Under the pieces are notes generated by a model, which was not told where the DNA came from, did no database searches, and saw only the letters and a list, made by a program, of their open reading frames with translations. From Nocardia niwae NBRC 108934 = DSM 45340 (lineage in GTDB: Bacteria > Actinomycetota > Actinomycetes > Mycobacteriales > Mycobacteriaceae): a DNA stretch of 64,000 nt. Each line of letters begins with the position of its first letter. Position 1 is the stretch's first letter. The DNA lies in the NCBI RefSeq assembly GCF_001613465.1, contig NZ_BDCK01000037.1, forward strand, positions 1 through 64,000, written 5' to 3'. The position numbers and the translations under genes were made by a program. Of the stretch, positions 43,980 to 53,166 are shown in pieces.

Positions 43980-44813
43980 ATGACCGACGACAATCTGGTT
44001 GATTTCCAGCGCGATACGTTCACGTACGAAGGCAAGACGCGCACCATATTTCGCCGGGGCTCCGGGCCCGCCGTAATCGTCATGGCGGAATTCCCCGGCA
44101 TCTCGCCGGAGGTGTTCGACTTCGCGCGGCGCGTCGCCGCCACCGGCTGTACCGCGGTGGTCCCGCACCTCTCCGGCAATCCAGGCCGCGATCCCAGTCC
44201 CGCCGCGCACGGACTGGCCGCAGCCGTGGCGAACGTCGCGGGTCAATTCGGGCCGATCTGCATCAGCCGGGAGTTCGTGGTGCTCGCCTGCGGCCGCACG
44301 TCGCCGGTGGTGCACTGGTTGCGGGCGCTGGCCGAACACGAGCACCAGCGGTGCGGCGGACCGGGAGTCGGCGCCGTCGGGATGTGCTTCACCGGCGGAT
44401 TCGCCTTGGCGATGGCGGTCGACGACCGATTGCTCGCCCCCGTGCTCTCGCAGCCAGGGCTACCGCTGGCGTTCACCTCCCGGCAGAAGTGCTCCATCGA
44501 CGTCTCTCCGGCCGACCTGGACCGCATCAAGCAACGTTGCGCGGACGGACTGACGGTGATGGGTCTGCGATTCCGTGGTGATCGGCGCTCACCCGCCGAA
44601 CGATTCGAGTTCCTGCGCGCGCAGTTCGGCGACGCGTTCATCGCGATCGAACTCGACGACGCCGACGCGAACCCGGATGCCGTGCTGAGCCCGCATTCGG
44701 TGCTGACCGAGCACCTCATCGACGAACCGGGTCAGCCGACCCACGCCGCCCTGCACCGCGTGCTGGACTTCCTGCGCAGCCGCCTCGCCGTGGGCTCGCC
44801 GACCGATCGGTGA
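43980..44813 (+). CDS. Dienelactone hydrolase family protein
   Basis: A 277-residue cytoplasmic alpha/beta hydrolase of the DLH family. The nucleophile is Cys136 in GMCFTGG, as in dienelactone hydrolase, rather than Ser. N-terminal AVIVMAEFPGISPEVFDFARRVAATGCTAVVPHL matches the family strand-loop-helix. A terminal HAALHRVLDFLRSRL contains the likely catalytic His. It is the last gene of the 41273-44813 run and is followed by a long hairpin. The substrate is probably a lactone or ester, possibly from the secreted hydrolase, but this is inference. Confidence 0.85.
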   Translation: MTDDNLVDFQRDTFTYEGKTRTIFRRGSGPAVIVMAEFPGISPEVFDFARRVAATGCTAVVPHLSGNPGRDPSPAAHGLAAAVANVAGQFGPICISREFVVLACGRTSPVVHWLRALAEHEHQRCGGPGVGAVGMCFTGGFALAMAVDDRLLAPVLSQPGLPLAFTSRQKCSIDVSPADLDRIKQRCADGLTVMGLRFRGDRRSPAERFEFLRAQFGDAFIAIELDDADANPDAVLSPHSVLTEHLIDEPGQPTHAALHRVLDFLRSRLAVGSPTDR

Positions 44814-44820
44814 CCGTGCC

Positions 44821-44889
44821 CGCTCTCAGCGCCCCACCGGGAGGGACGGCGTTCGCCCGCTTCCGGCGTCGGGCCGGGCGCTGAGAGCG
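44821..44889. terminator. Bidirectional hairpin between convergent genes
   Basis: A perfect 14-bp inverted repeat, CGCTCTCAGCGCCC (44821-44834) and GGGCGCTGAGAGCG (44876-44889), with a 41-base loop. It lies between the dienelactone hydrolase and the convergent SDR gene, only seven and ten bases from their stops. It should end transcription from both sides. Confidence 0.65.
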
Positions 44890-44899
44890 AGAGGTGGCT

Positions 44900-45838
44900 T
44901 CACGCAGTCAGCATCTCGCTCGACACCAGCCACAGCCGGGCGGCGGCTTCGGGGTCGAGGGCGTAGTCGGCGACTCCGTTGCGGGCGCTGAGCACGCCGA
45001 CCTCGGCTTCGCCGCAGTCCTCGAAGTAGCGTCCCCCGACACCATCGAGCAAGGGCGACGCCGCGACCAGAACAGAGGTCGCCGCGCCTTGCTGCGGCGT
45101 CTTCCACATCATCCGCGTCCCGCCCGCGGCTGCGCGCAGCCGCTCTAGTTCGTCGTCGGAGACGTGACGCTGCAGATTGGTGCGGATACCGCCGGGCATC
45201 ACCGCGTTGACGGTGACGCCGTCGCCGGCCCAGCGCCGGGACGCCTCCACCGCGAACAGGACGTTGGCCGTCTTCGACTGACCGTACGCCGACCACGGAT
45301 CGTAGGGCCTGCGCTCGAAGTGAATGTCGTCGAAGACGACCGGCGACCGATGATGCGCACTGGAACTGACCGACACGACCCGCGCTCCGCCCGCCGCGGC
45401 CAGCGCCCGGTGCAGGCCGGTGGTCAGCGCGAAGTGACCGAGGTGGTTGGTGGCGAACTGCATCTCCCAGCCCTGCGGCGTGCGCATCAGCGGCGACGCC
45501 ATCACACCCGCGTTGTTGATCAGCATGTGCAGCGGCCCGTCCCAGTCACCGGCGAACGCCGCGACGGACGCTCGTTCGGCGAGATCGAGCGCGGCGACCC
45601 GCACCCGTTCGTTCCCGGTGGTCGCGATGATGTCCGCGGCGGTGCGTTCCCCGGCCGCGAGGTCGCGCACGGCGAGGGTCACCTCGGCTCCGGCGCCGGC
45701 CAGTGCCCGTGCTGTCTCGATGCCGATGCCGGACGCTCCGCCGGTGACGACGGCGCGCCGCCCGGCGAGATCGATACCCGCGAGCACCTGCGCGGCGGTC
45801 GATTCCGCGGTGAACGGGGTGGTGATGCGGTCGGACAT
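44900..45838 (-). CDS. Short-chain dehydrogenase/reductase, retinol-dehydrogenase-like
   Basis: A 312-residue SDR. Cofactor motif GGASGIG (about residues 34-40), with NNAGVMASP after strand 4, then the catalytic Ser (VVSVSSSAHH) and YGQSK (Tyr-x3-Lys). Length and the long C-terminus match the WWOX/retinol dehydrogenase-like group of actinobacteria. ATG 45838 has GAGAGGGGAC upstream. The gene is divergent from a TetR regulator with two matching dyads between them, so repression by that regulator, relieved by a hydrophobic substrate, is likely. Confidence 0.9.
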   Translation of the reverse strand: MSDRITTPFTAESTAAQVLAGIDLAGRRAVVTGGASGIGIETARALAGAGAEVTLAVRDLAAGERTAADIIATTGNERVRVAALDLAERASVAAFAGDWDGPLHMLINNAGVMASPLMRTPQGWEMQFATNHLGHFALTTGLHRALAAAGGARVVSVSSSAHHRSPVVFDDIHFERRPYDPWSAYGQSKTANVLFAVEASRRWAGDGVTVNAVMPGGIRTNLQRHVSDDELERLRAAAGGTRMMWKTPQQGAATSVLVAASPLLDGVGGRYFEDCGEAEVGVLSARNGVADYALDPEAAARLWLVSSEMLTA

Positions 45839-45864
45839 GACATGTCCCCTCTCGGTAGACTCGA

Positions 45865-45910
45865 ACCGGAGGATGCTCCGGTACCGACCACAACCGGAGG
45901 CCTCTCCGTT
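45865..45910. promoter_or_regulatory. Tandem TetR-type operators (SDR/TetR)
   Basis: Site 1 is a perfect palindrome with four-base spacer, ACCGGAG-GATG-CTCCGGT (45865-45882). Site 2 is a near copy, AACCGGAG-GCCT-CTCCGTT (45892-45910). Centres are about 28 bp apart. They lie 27 bp from the SDR start and 19 bp from the TetR start. Confidence 0.75.
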
Positions 45911-45928
45911 TTGTTCCCGGGAGGACTG

Positions 45929-46495
45929 ATGACCACCGCACGCCCCTTGCGCGCCGATGCCCGCCGCAACCGAGACCGGCTGCTCGAGGTCGCCGTGCGC
46001 GCGTTCTCCCACGACGGATCGGAGGTCACGCTCGAGGCCATCGCCAGAGAAGCGGGCGTCGGTATCGGCACGCTCTACCGCCACTTCCCCACCCGCGAAG
46101 CGCTCGTCGACGCCGCCTACCGCAGCGAACTCACCCGGCTGTGCGACTCCGTCGACGACCTCCTGGCCACCGAGCCCCCGGAGCACGCGTTGCGCACATG
46201 GATGGACCGTTTCGTCGAGTACATGACCACCAAACGCGGGATGGGCGACGCCCTGCGCGCACTGATCGCCTCCGGCGGCGACCCGTTCTCCGAAAGTCGC
46301 GACCGGCTGACCGCCGCCGTCACCACGCTGCTGCGGGCCGGAGCCGAAGCCGGAACGCTGCGGTCGGACGTCGCGCCCGACGACGTACTCGTCGGCCTCA
46401 GCGGCGTATCGCTCGCCACCGAGACCCCGGAACGCCGAGACCAGGCCGGTCGCCTGCTCGACCTGTTCGTCGACGGGTTGCGCCCCCGACCCTGA
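45929..46495 (+). CDS. TetR-family regulator
   Basis: A 188-residue repressor. HTH: VAVRAFSHDGSEVTLEAIAREAGVGIGTLYRHFPTREALV (about residues 22-61). ATG 45929 has GGGAGGA upstream; the frame is open well before it, but that part is antisense to the SDR. The C-terminal domain is of the SbtR-like TetR_C group (MDRFVEYMTTKRGMGDALRALI). Divergent from the SDR with two shared operators, so it is likely its repressor. Confidence 0.9.
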   Translation: MTTARPLRADARRNRDRLLEVAVRAFSHDGSEVTLEAIAREAGVGIGTLYRHFPTREALVDAAYRSELTRLCDSVDDLLATEPPEHALRTWMDRFVEYMTTKRGMGDALRALIASGGDPFSESRDRLTAAVTTLLRAGAEAGTLRSDVAPDDVLVGLSGVSLATETPERRDQAGRLLDLFVDGLRPRP

Positions 46496-47080
46496 GTTCG
46501 CCCGGCAATCCGTCGCTCGGCAAGCGTTCCGCAGAGCATCGACCGCATCGCGCACGCCGCCGCATCCACGACGTCGCGGTGGGTGCCATGCCTTCCGAAA
46601 GCGGCCGGGCAGGAAACCGCATTGCCCCGCACCGTACCCGCTCGCCAGGCGCCCATGCGGCGACCGGCCACCGTGGATTCGGGATCCGGTCACGCGCTCG
46701 CGGCCGTCCTGCCGTCGACCGGTGCGGGATTTTCTGAGGAGGCCGGACGGCATGGCGTATTTCGATCCGGCTGACCGTAATACTGGTCGTGCCGGTGCGG
46801 GCGTGGTTTCCTTCGAGCCGATCGTCAGGTTCGAGCGAAAGGCACCGGTATGTCCGTCGATCACCCATCCGACACCGAGACAAACGACCGTGGCGCAGAC
46901 GCCTTGTCTTCTTGCCGGTGACGGCCGGGGAACAGCGCCGGCACGGCGATCCGGCGATCGGCCCACCGCGCGCCATCGGGGACCGAACGCGCGGCTTCGA
47001 TTACTCTTTGACGGCTCGCACGCCCGGGCGACTCTGCGCGGACAGGCACCGACCGGTCTTCGGCTGACAAGGGGAATCCC
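46496..47080. other. Upstream region of the osmoprotectant ABC operon
   Basis: A 585-bp stretch. A GAGGAGG followed by ATG 46751 looks like a start, but the downstream frames have poor codon character and no recognisable protein. No riboswitch fold was recognised. The promoter of the ABC operon must be here; an osmotic control element could be present but was not identified. Confidence 0.4.
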
Positions 47081-47725
47081 GTGAATTTGTGGAGCTACGT
47101 CCGTGGGCGGGGAGATGTTCTGGCGTTCCTCACGTATCAGCATGCCTCCCTGGCATTCCAGACCGTTCTGGTGGGGACCGTCGTCGCCGTCCTCATCGCG
47201 GTGGCGGTTTATCGGCTGCCCCTGCTGTCGGCGCTCTCCCTGACCTCCAGCCGGGTCGCGCTGACGATTCCTTCGCTGGCGCTGCTGGCGATCCTGCTGG
47301 TTCCGTTCGGGCTCGGCGTGGTCCCGTCGTTCGTGATGCTGGCGTTCTTCGCGGCGCTGCCGGTGGTCGGCAACGCGATCGTGGGTCTGCGGGCGGTGCC
47401 CGCCTCGGTGGTCGAATCCGCGCGCGGGATCGGATTTTCGCGATGGCGCATTCTGCTGACCGTCGAATTGCCGATCGCCTGGCCGGTGATCCTCACGGGC
47501 ATCAGGGTGTCCACCCAGATGATCGTGGGCGTCGCCGCCATCGTCGCCTATGTCCTCGGCCCCGGCCTCGGGTCGCTGATCTTCAACGGCCTGTCCCGTC
47601 TCGGTGGCGCGAACGCCCTGGAGATGGCTCTGACCGGCACCATTCTCATCGTCATCATCGCGCTGGTGTTCGACGCGCTCCTCGTCCTGCTCGGACGCCT
47701 CACGATCGCAAAGGGACTGTCATGA
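47081..47725 (+). CDS. ABC transporter permease, osmoprotectant (OpuCB/ProW) type
   Basis: A 214-residue inner-membrane permease with about six helices. The conserved EAA loop reads VVESARGIGFSRWRILLTVELPIAWPVILTGIR (about residues 108-140), which contacts the ATPase. Length and the pattern of a small permease paired with a second one encoded two genes later match OpuC-type glycine betaine/choline/carnitine importers. The first gene of a four-gene operon; its stop overlaps the ATPase start (ATGA). GTG 47081 is the start. Confidence 0.9.
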   Translation: MNLWSYVRGRGDVLAFLTYQHASLAFQTVLVGTVVAVLIAVAVYRLPLLSALSLTSSRVALTIPSLALLAILLVPFGLGVVPSFVMLAFFAALPVVGNAIVGLRAVPASVVESARGIGFSRWRILLTVELPIAWPVILTGIRVSTQMIVGVAAIVAYVLGPGLGSLIFNGLSRLGGANALEMALTGTILIVIIALVFDALLVLLGRLTIAKGLS

Positions 47726-49005
47726 CCGACGATGTGACCAGCCACTCGGTTCCGGCGGTCCCGGAGCGCAACGTCACCGGCGCCGCCATCAAGCTGGACT
47801 CGGTCGTCAAGCGTTACAGGGGCCAGGACACACCGGCGGTGCGCCGCCTCGACCTCGAGATCGAGGCGGGCGACATCGTCGCGTTCGTCGGCCCGTCCGG
47901 GTGCGGCAAGACGACCACACTCAAGATGATCAACCGGCTGATCGAGCCGACCGAGGGCCGGATCTTCATCGGGGGCCGCGACGTCACCCGCGAGGATCCC
48001 GACAAGCTGCGGCAATCGATCGGGTATGTCATCCAGTCCGGGGGCCTGTTCCCGCACTGGACGGTCGCCAAGAACGTCGGCGCCATCCCGCGGGTGCTCG
48101 GATGGGACAAGAAGCGGATCGCCGAACGCACCGAGTATCTGCTCGATCTGGTCGGTCTCGACCCGGGCACCTTCGCCGACCGGCTGCCCAAGGACATGTC
48201 CGGCGGCCAGCAGCAGCGAGTCGGTGTGGCGCGGGCGCTCGCGGCGGACCCGCCGGTTCTGCTCATGGACGAGCCGTTCGGCGCGGTGGACCCCATCACC
48301 CGGGTTCGCCTGCAGGACAGCCTGATCGCGATCCAGCACGAACTCGGGAAGACCATCGTGATCGTCACCCACGACTTCGAGGAGGCGACCAAACTCGGCG
48401 ACAAGGTGCTCATCCTGTCCGAAGGAGGTCACGTCGAGCAGTACGCGACCCCGCAGGAGATCCTCACCGACCCGGCCACGCCGTTCGTCGAGGAGTTCGT
48501 CGGGTCCGGCGCGAAGCTGGCGTATCTGACCGTGTCGCGGGTGCGCGACGTCGCCTACGACGAGGTGATCACCGCCCGGATCGGCGAGCCCGCGCGGGGA
48601 GTGCTCGAGCGCGCGAAGGCCGCCGGGCACACCTGGGTCGTCGTCGTCGACGAGGCCGGGCGCCCGCGGTCATGGCCCTCCCTGGCAGAGGTGGCGACCA
48701 AACCGGAGGTCTCCGATTACCTCGATCGCCGGCTGCCCGTCGTGGCGCGCTCCTCGACCCTCAACGACGCGCTCGACGCCATGCTCGCCACCAGCCAGGG
48801 CGCGGCGCTCGTCACCGACGGCCGGGGCGCGGTGCTGGGCTCGCTGAGCATCGGCACGGTCACCGACGTCATCCGCGACAAGCTCGCCGAAGGGCGCGCC
48901 GACGAAGAGGAACCCTCCTACACGACCTACGTCGAAGGCAGCGACCCGACGCCGACCCCCGTGGTCGCCGCCGACGAGGAACCCGGATCGGCCGAGCAGT
49001 CATGA
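47722..49005 (+). CDS. ABC transporter ATP-binding protein with CBS domains (OpuCA/ProV type)
   Basis: A 427-residue ATPase. Walker A GPSGCGKTTTLKMINRL (about residues 56-72), Q-loop in IGYVIQSGGLFPHWTV, signature MSGGQQQRVGVARAL, Walker B PVLLMDEPFGAVDP and the switch His in VTHDFEEA. The C-terminal 150 residues carry a tandem CBS-like pair (YLDRRLPVVARSSTLNDALDAMLATSQGAALVTDGRGAVLGSLS), which in OpuA/OpuC senses ionic strength or c-di-AMP. Overlaps both neighbours at ATGA junctions. Confidence 0.93.
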   Translation: MTDDVTSHSVPAVPERNVTGAAIKLDSVVKRYRGQDTPAVRRLDLEIEAGDIVAFVGPSGCGKTTTLKMINRLIEPTEGRIFIGGRDVTREDPDKLRQSIGYVIQSGGLFPHWTVAKNVGAIPRVLGWDKKRIAERTEYLLDLVGLDPGTFADRLPKDMSGGQQQRVGVARALAADPPVLLMDEPFGAVDPITRVRLQDSLIAIQHELGKTIVIVTHDFEEATKLGDKVLILSEGGHVEQYATPQEILTDPATPFVEEFVGSGAKLAYLTVSRVRDVAYDEVITARIGEPARGVLERAKAAGHTWVVVVDEAGRPRSWPSLAEVATKPEVSDYLDRRLPVVARSSTLNDALDAMLATSQGAALVTDGRGAVLGSLSIGTVTDVIRDKLAEGRADEEEPSYTTYVEGSDPTPTPVVAADEEPGSAEQS

Positions 49006-49739
49006 GCCGCCTGCGCCGCGTTCCGATCGATGTGTGGTTCGAGCCGATCATCATCCTCGTCATCGGCGCCGGATACGTCCTCTGGTATCGGTCGACGACG
49101 TTCACCGCCACCGAGAAGGCGTCCCTCGGGTGGGACAACCTGCAGACCACGATCCTCCAGCACGTCAAGCTGACCGTGGTGGCCACCGTGCTCGTCGTCG
49201 TCGTGGCGATTCCGCTGGGCATCGCGCTGACCCGCCCGGCGTTGAAACGGCTCGAGCCGATCGCCGTAAACATCGCCAATGTCGGTCAGGCCGCGCCCGC
49301 GGTCGGCCTGCTCGTCTTGTTCACCTTCTGGCTGGGCACCGGATTCCGCACGGCCGTAGTCGGTCTCGTCGTGTACGCGGTTCTGCCGATTCTGCAGAAC
49401 ACGATCGTCGGCCTGCGGCAGGTCGATCAGCGCACCATCGAGGCGTCGCGCGGCATCGGCTATTCGGCCGCACGCACGCTGGCGCAGGTCGAGCTGCCGC
49501 TCGCGGTGCCGGTGATCCTCAACGGTGTGCGGACCGCGCTGGTGATCCTGGTCGGCACCGCGACGCTGAGCACGTTCATCGGCGCGACCAGCCTCGGCAC
49601 CCTGATCACGACCGGCGTCACCCTCTTCCTGCCCAAACTGCTCGTCTCCGGTGCGATCCTGGTCGGGCTCCTGGCGTTGCTGATCGACTGGCTCGGCAGA
49701 CTCGTCGAACTGGCCGCGACCCCGCGAGGTATCTCATGA
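49002..49739 (+). CDS. ABC transporter permease, osmoprotectant (OpuCD/ProW) type
   Basis: A 245-residue permease with about six helices and an EAA loop RTIEASRGIGYSAARTLAQVELPLAVPVILNGVRTAL (about residues 145-180). It is the partner of the permease at 47081, making a heterodimeric channel. An ATGA overlap with the ATPase gene upstream and the binding-protein gene downstream couples translation of all four proteins. Confidence 0.9.
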   Translation: MSRLRRVPIDVWFEPIIILVIGAGYVLWYRSTTFTATEKASLGWDNLQTTILQHVKLTVVATVLVVVVAIPLGIALTRPALKRLEPIAVNIANVGQAAPAVGLLVLFTFWLGTGFRTAVVGLVVYAVLPILQNTIVGLRQVDQRTIEASRGIGYSAARTLAQVELPLAVPVILNGVRTALVILVGTATLSTFIGATSLGTLITTGVTLFLPKLLVSGAILVGLLALLIDWLGRLVELAATPRGIS

Positions 49740-50722
49740 GATCGCCCCGAACCCGGCTGGTCACGCTGGTTTGCGCCTTGGTCGTCGCGGCGGCGACGCT
49801 CGCCGGCTGCGGGCTGGTGAGTTCGTCGGGAACCTTTCACGACGCGCGCCTGCCGGACGGCGCGCGGCCCCTGGACGGCGCGAAGCTGATCGTCACCTCG
49901 AAGAGCTTCACCGAGGGTGTGCTGCTCGGCAAGATCACCGCGACCTACCTGGCCGCGGCCGGCGCGAACGTCACCGACCTGACCGGGGCGCCCGGGTCGG
50001 CGTCGTCGCGGCAGGCCCAGCTCAACGGCGACGCCGATGTGCTCTGGGAATACACGGGCACCGGCTGGGTCAATTACCACAACCAGACCGAGACCATTTC
50101 CGACCCGAAGGAACTCTGGCAGCGCGTCCACGACATCGAAAAGCGCGACCACGATTTGGAGTGGCTGCCGCCTGCCAATTTCAACGACACCTACGCATTC
50201 GGCGCGTCCACACCGACCGCCGAACGCCTGCGGGTTCGGTCGCTGTCGGATGTCGCGGCGCTCCCGGTCCCCGATCGGACCTTCTGCGTCGACGACGAAT
50301 TCTTCAGCCGATCCGATGGTTTCATTCCGATGCTGCAGAAATACGGGATCCCCTACAACGATCCGAACGGTGTTCCCTCCGGCAATGTCACGCGGATGGA
50401 CGCGGGAGTCGTCTACACGGCCACGGCCAAGAGCGCCCCGTGCAATTTCGGCATGATCTACACCACCGATGGCCGGGTCAAGAATCTCGACCTGGTCGTC
50501 CTCGACGACGACAAGAAGTTCTTCCTGCCCTACAGCGGCACGGCGGTCGTGCGCGCGGCGGTCCTCGACCGCTACCCCCAGCTGCGAACCCTGCTCGGCA
50601 CGATCTCCGAACACCTCACCGACGAGCTGATGCAGGAGCTCAACGGCCGCGTCGACATCGACGGCGAGGACCCCGCCGACGTCGCCTACGACTGGTTGAA
50701 GAGCGAGAAGCTGATCGAGTAG
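49736..50722 (+). CDS. Substrate-binding lipoprotein, osmoprotectant (OpuCC/OsmF) type
   Basis: A 328-residue exported lipoprotein. The signal peptide ends in lipobox LAGC (Cys near 25). The mature part is an OpuAC/QAT-type binding domain: LIVTSKSFTEGVLLGKITATYL, then NGDADVLWEYTGTGWVNY, with aromatic residues typical of a quaternary-amine cage. The FNDTYAFG segment fits the family. Last gene of the operon; no regulator is adjacent. The ligand could be glycine betaine, choline, ectoine or carnitine; sequence alone does not decide. Confidence 0.9.
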   Translation: MRSPRTRLVTLVCALVVAAATLAGCGLVSSSGTFHDARLPDGARPLDGAKLIVTSKSFTEGVLLGKITATYLAAAGANVTDLTGAPGSASSRQAQLNGDADVLWEYTGTGWVNYHNQTETISDPKELWQRVHDIEKRDHDLEWLPPANFNDTYAFGASTPTAERLRVRSLSDVAALPVPDRTFCVDDEFFSRSDGFIPMLQKYGIPYNDPNGVPSGNVTRMDAGVVYTATAKSAPCNFGMIYTTDGRVKNLDLVVLDDDKKFFLPYSGTAVVRAAVLDRYPQLRTLLGTISEHLTDELMQELNGRVDIDGEDPADVAYDWLKSEKLIE

Positions 50723-50802
50723 CGCCGAGCCGCGGACCCGAGTCGAGGTCGCCACCGAAACCCGTTCCTGATCCCCTCCACCTACAACCTATAGCGCACC
50801 CG

Positions 50803-50821
50803 GGGGCTTGCGGCAAGACCC
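50803..50821 (+). promoter_or_regulatory. Rifamycin-associated element (RAE)
   Basis: GGGGCTTGCGGCAAGACCC is an inverted repeat matching the published 19-bp RAE consensus (as I recall, GGGGCTTGCGGCAAGGCCC) at 18 of 19 positions. RAEs lie upstream of rifamycin-inactivating and protecting genes in actinomycetes and are needed for rifamycin induction. This one is 100 bp upstream of the HelR-type start codon and 80 bp after the ABC operon. Confidence 0.88.
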
Positions 50822-50921
50822 GGGTCGTGCCGCAGAATCGCTGGCTGCGGCGCTGTTACTCGATCGATCGAGCCGGCAACAGCGCCCACGCGGATCGTCG
50901 AGCCAGGAAAAGGAGGGGCCT

Positions 50922-53123
50922 GTGTCAACTCAGGAGTACGAGAACGAATTACGGTCCGAGCGGGACTACGTGGCCGGGCTCTACACGCGACTCGACGCCG
51001 AGCGCACGCGGGTGAAGGGCCGCTACACCGCGGCGTTGCGGGATAGCGGCGGGACGCCGATGGAACGGGACGCCGAGGTACGTGCACTGGCCAAGGAGGC
51101 GAAGCGGCTGGACGTGGCGGACAACGGACTGTGTTTCGGCCGGTTGGACACCGTTTCGGGGGAGCATTCCTACATCGGCCGGATCGGCATTTTCGACGAG
51201 GACGACGAGTACGAACCGCTGCTGCTCGATTGGCGTGCGCCGGCGGCGCGTGCGTTCTACGTCGCGACCGCCGCCAGTCCGGAGAACATGCGCCGGCGCC
51301 GCCAGTTCCATACGCGCGGGCGGCACATCGTCGATTTCACCGACGAGGTCCTCGGCCGTCCCGGCGGGAGCGAGCGCGGGGACGCGGCGCTGCTCGCGGC
51401 GGTCGACGCGCCGCGCGGCGCGGGCATGCGCGACATCGTCGCGACGATCCAGGCCGAACAGGACGAGATCATCCGGCTCGATCACCCCGGAGTGCTGGTG
51501 ATCGAGGGCGGCCCCGGCACCGGCAAGACAGTGGTGGCGCTGCATCGCGTCGCGTACCTGCTCTACACCCAGCGGGAGCGGATGGAGCGCAACGGTGTGC
51601 TCGTGATCGGTCCCAATCCGGCGTTTCTCGACCACATCGGCCGCGTTCTCCCGTCACTGGGCGAGACGAACGTCGTGTTCATGACCACCGGCGACTTGGT
51701 GCCCGGTCTGCACGTCAGCGCGGAGGACACCCCGGACGCCGCCCGGCTCAAGGGCTCGCGCAAGATCCTGGACGTACTCACGGCAGCGATCGCCGATCGG
51801 CAGCGACTGCCGGAACACCCGCTGTCGATCGAGCTGACGGACGTCACGGTGCGCATCGACGCCGAGACCGCCGAGTGGGCCAGAGACGAGGCGCGCTCGA
51901 GCGGGTTGCCGCACAACGAAGCCCGCGCGGTGTTCGGTGACATCGTCACCTGGGTGCTCACCGAACGGGCGATCGCCCGCATCGGCCGGGGCTGGCTGAC
52001 CCGGGAGGACCGCGAAGCGTGGGAGAACGTGCGATCGGATCTGACCGCGGAACTCGCGGACAACGACCGGTTCACCGCGGCGCTCGACGAGCTGTGGCCG
52101 ATCCTGACGCCGGAAGGACTTTTGGCGGAGCTCTACATGTCCCCGGCGAGGCTGGCGGCCGCAGGCGCCGACCGGGCGCTGTGGCGCGCCGCGGGCGATG
52201 CCTGGACGGTGTCGGACGTGCCGCTGCTCGACGAATTGGTCGACCTGCTCGGCCGCGAGAGGAAAGACGACGACGCGGCCGAGCGGGAGCAGACGGCCCA
52301 GGCCGAGTACGCGGCAGGCGTGCTGGACATCCTGGTCAGCCGCGAGGACATGATGGACGACGAGGATCACCTGTTCGCCCATGACCTGCTCTACGCGGAG
52401 GATCTGGCGGATCGCTTCCTCGAACGCGACACCCGTGAACTCGCCGAACGGGCTGCGGCGGACCGGGATTGGACCTACCGGCATGTGGTGGTCGACGAGG
52501 CGCAGGAACTGTCCGAGATGGATTGGCGGGTGCTGATGCGGCGCTGTCCCGGGCGATCCTTCACGGTGGTCGGCGACCTCGCGCAACGCCGGTCGGTCGC
52601 CGGAGCGACGTCGTGGGCGACGATGCTCGAGCCGTACGTGCCCGGCCGGTGGGTGTACCGGTCGCTGTCGGTGAACTACCGCACTCCGGCGGAGATCATG
52701 ACCGTCGCCGCCACGCTGCTCGCCGAGTTCGCGCCGGGGGTGCAGCCACCGGACTCCGTTCGCGCGTGTGGGGTTCAGCCGTGGTCGAAGCGGGTCACCG
52801 AGACCGAAGTGTCCGCCGCGATCGAGGAATTCGTCCGTGACGAGGCCGGTCGCGAAGGCACCAGCATCGTGATCGGTCCACCGGGGGTGCCGGGCACGGT
52901 GGCGGCGTCGGAGACGAAGGGCCTGGAGTACGACGCCGTCCTGGTCGTGCATCCGGAACGGATTCTCGCCGACGGACCACGCGGCGCGGCCGAGCTCTAT
53001 GTCGCGCTCACCCGCGCGACGCAACGCCTCGGCGTCCTGCACCAGGGCCCGCTGCCGCGGGCCCTGGCCGGCCTCGGCGAAACCGGGACACCCGCTCGGG
53101 TCGAAAGCCGCGGGAGGGCATGA
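50922..53123 (+). CDS. helR: HelR/HelD-type RNA polymerase-associated ATPase
   Basis: A 733-residue UvrD-like superfamily 1 ATPase. The N-terminal coiled region (about 1-60, Arg/Glu-rich) would enter the RNA polymerase secondary channel. Walker A GGPGTGKTVVALHR is at 196-209 and Walker B VVVDEAQELSEMDWR near 522-536. C-terminal motifs include DLAQRR, LSVNYRTPAEIM, KGLEYDAVLV and ELYVALTRATQRL. HelD-type factors strip RNA polymerase from stalled or inhibited complexes; the HelR subgroup displaces rifamycins and gives resistance. The RAE upstream favours HelR. GTG 50922 has AGGAGG five bases upstream. Confidence 0.9.
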   Translation: MSTQEYENELRSERDYVAGLYTRLDAERTRVKGRYTAALRDSGGTPMERDAEVRALAKEAKRLDVADNGLCFGRLDTVSGEHSYIGRIGIFDEDDEYEPLLLDWRAPAARAFYVATAASPENMRRRRQFHTRGRHIVDFTDEVLGRPGGSERGDAALLAAVDAPRGAGMRDIVATIQAEQDEIIRLDHPGVLVIEGGPGTGKTVVALHRVAYLLYTQRERMERNGVLVIGPNPAFLDHIGRVLPSLGETNVVFMTTGDLVPGLHVSAEDTPDAARLKGSRKILDVLTAAIADRQRLPEHPLSIELTDVTVRIDAETAEWARDEARSSGLPHNEARAVFGDIVTWVLTERAIARIGRGWLTREDREAWENVRSDLTAELADNDRFTAALDELWPILTPEGLLAELYMSPARLAAAGADRALWRAAGDAWTVSDVPLLDELVDLLGRERKDDDAAEREQTAQAEYAAGVLDILVSREDMMDDEDHLFAHDLLYAEDLADRFLERDTRELAERAAADRDWTYRHVVVDEAQELSEMDWRVLMRRCPGRSFTVVGDLAQRRSVAGATSWATMLEPYVPGRWVYRSLSVNYRTPAEIMTVAATLLAEFAPGVQPPDSVRACGVQPWSKRVTETEVSAAIEEFVRDEAGREGTSIVIGPPGVPGTVAASETKGLEYDAVLVVHPERILADGPRGAAELYVALTRATQRLGVLHQGPLPRALAGLGETGTPARVESRGRA

Positions 53124-53166
53124 GGATTCGACCAGCTACCTGCGGACGGCTTGCACCGCGGCGTTC

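Noticed and set aside
46751..47084. ATG preceded by GAGGAGG, suggesting a small gene before the ABC operon
   Set aside because: Downstream codon use and composition are not protein-like, and no family is recognisable.
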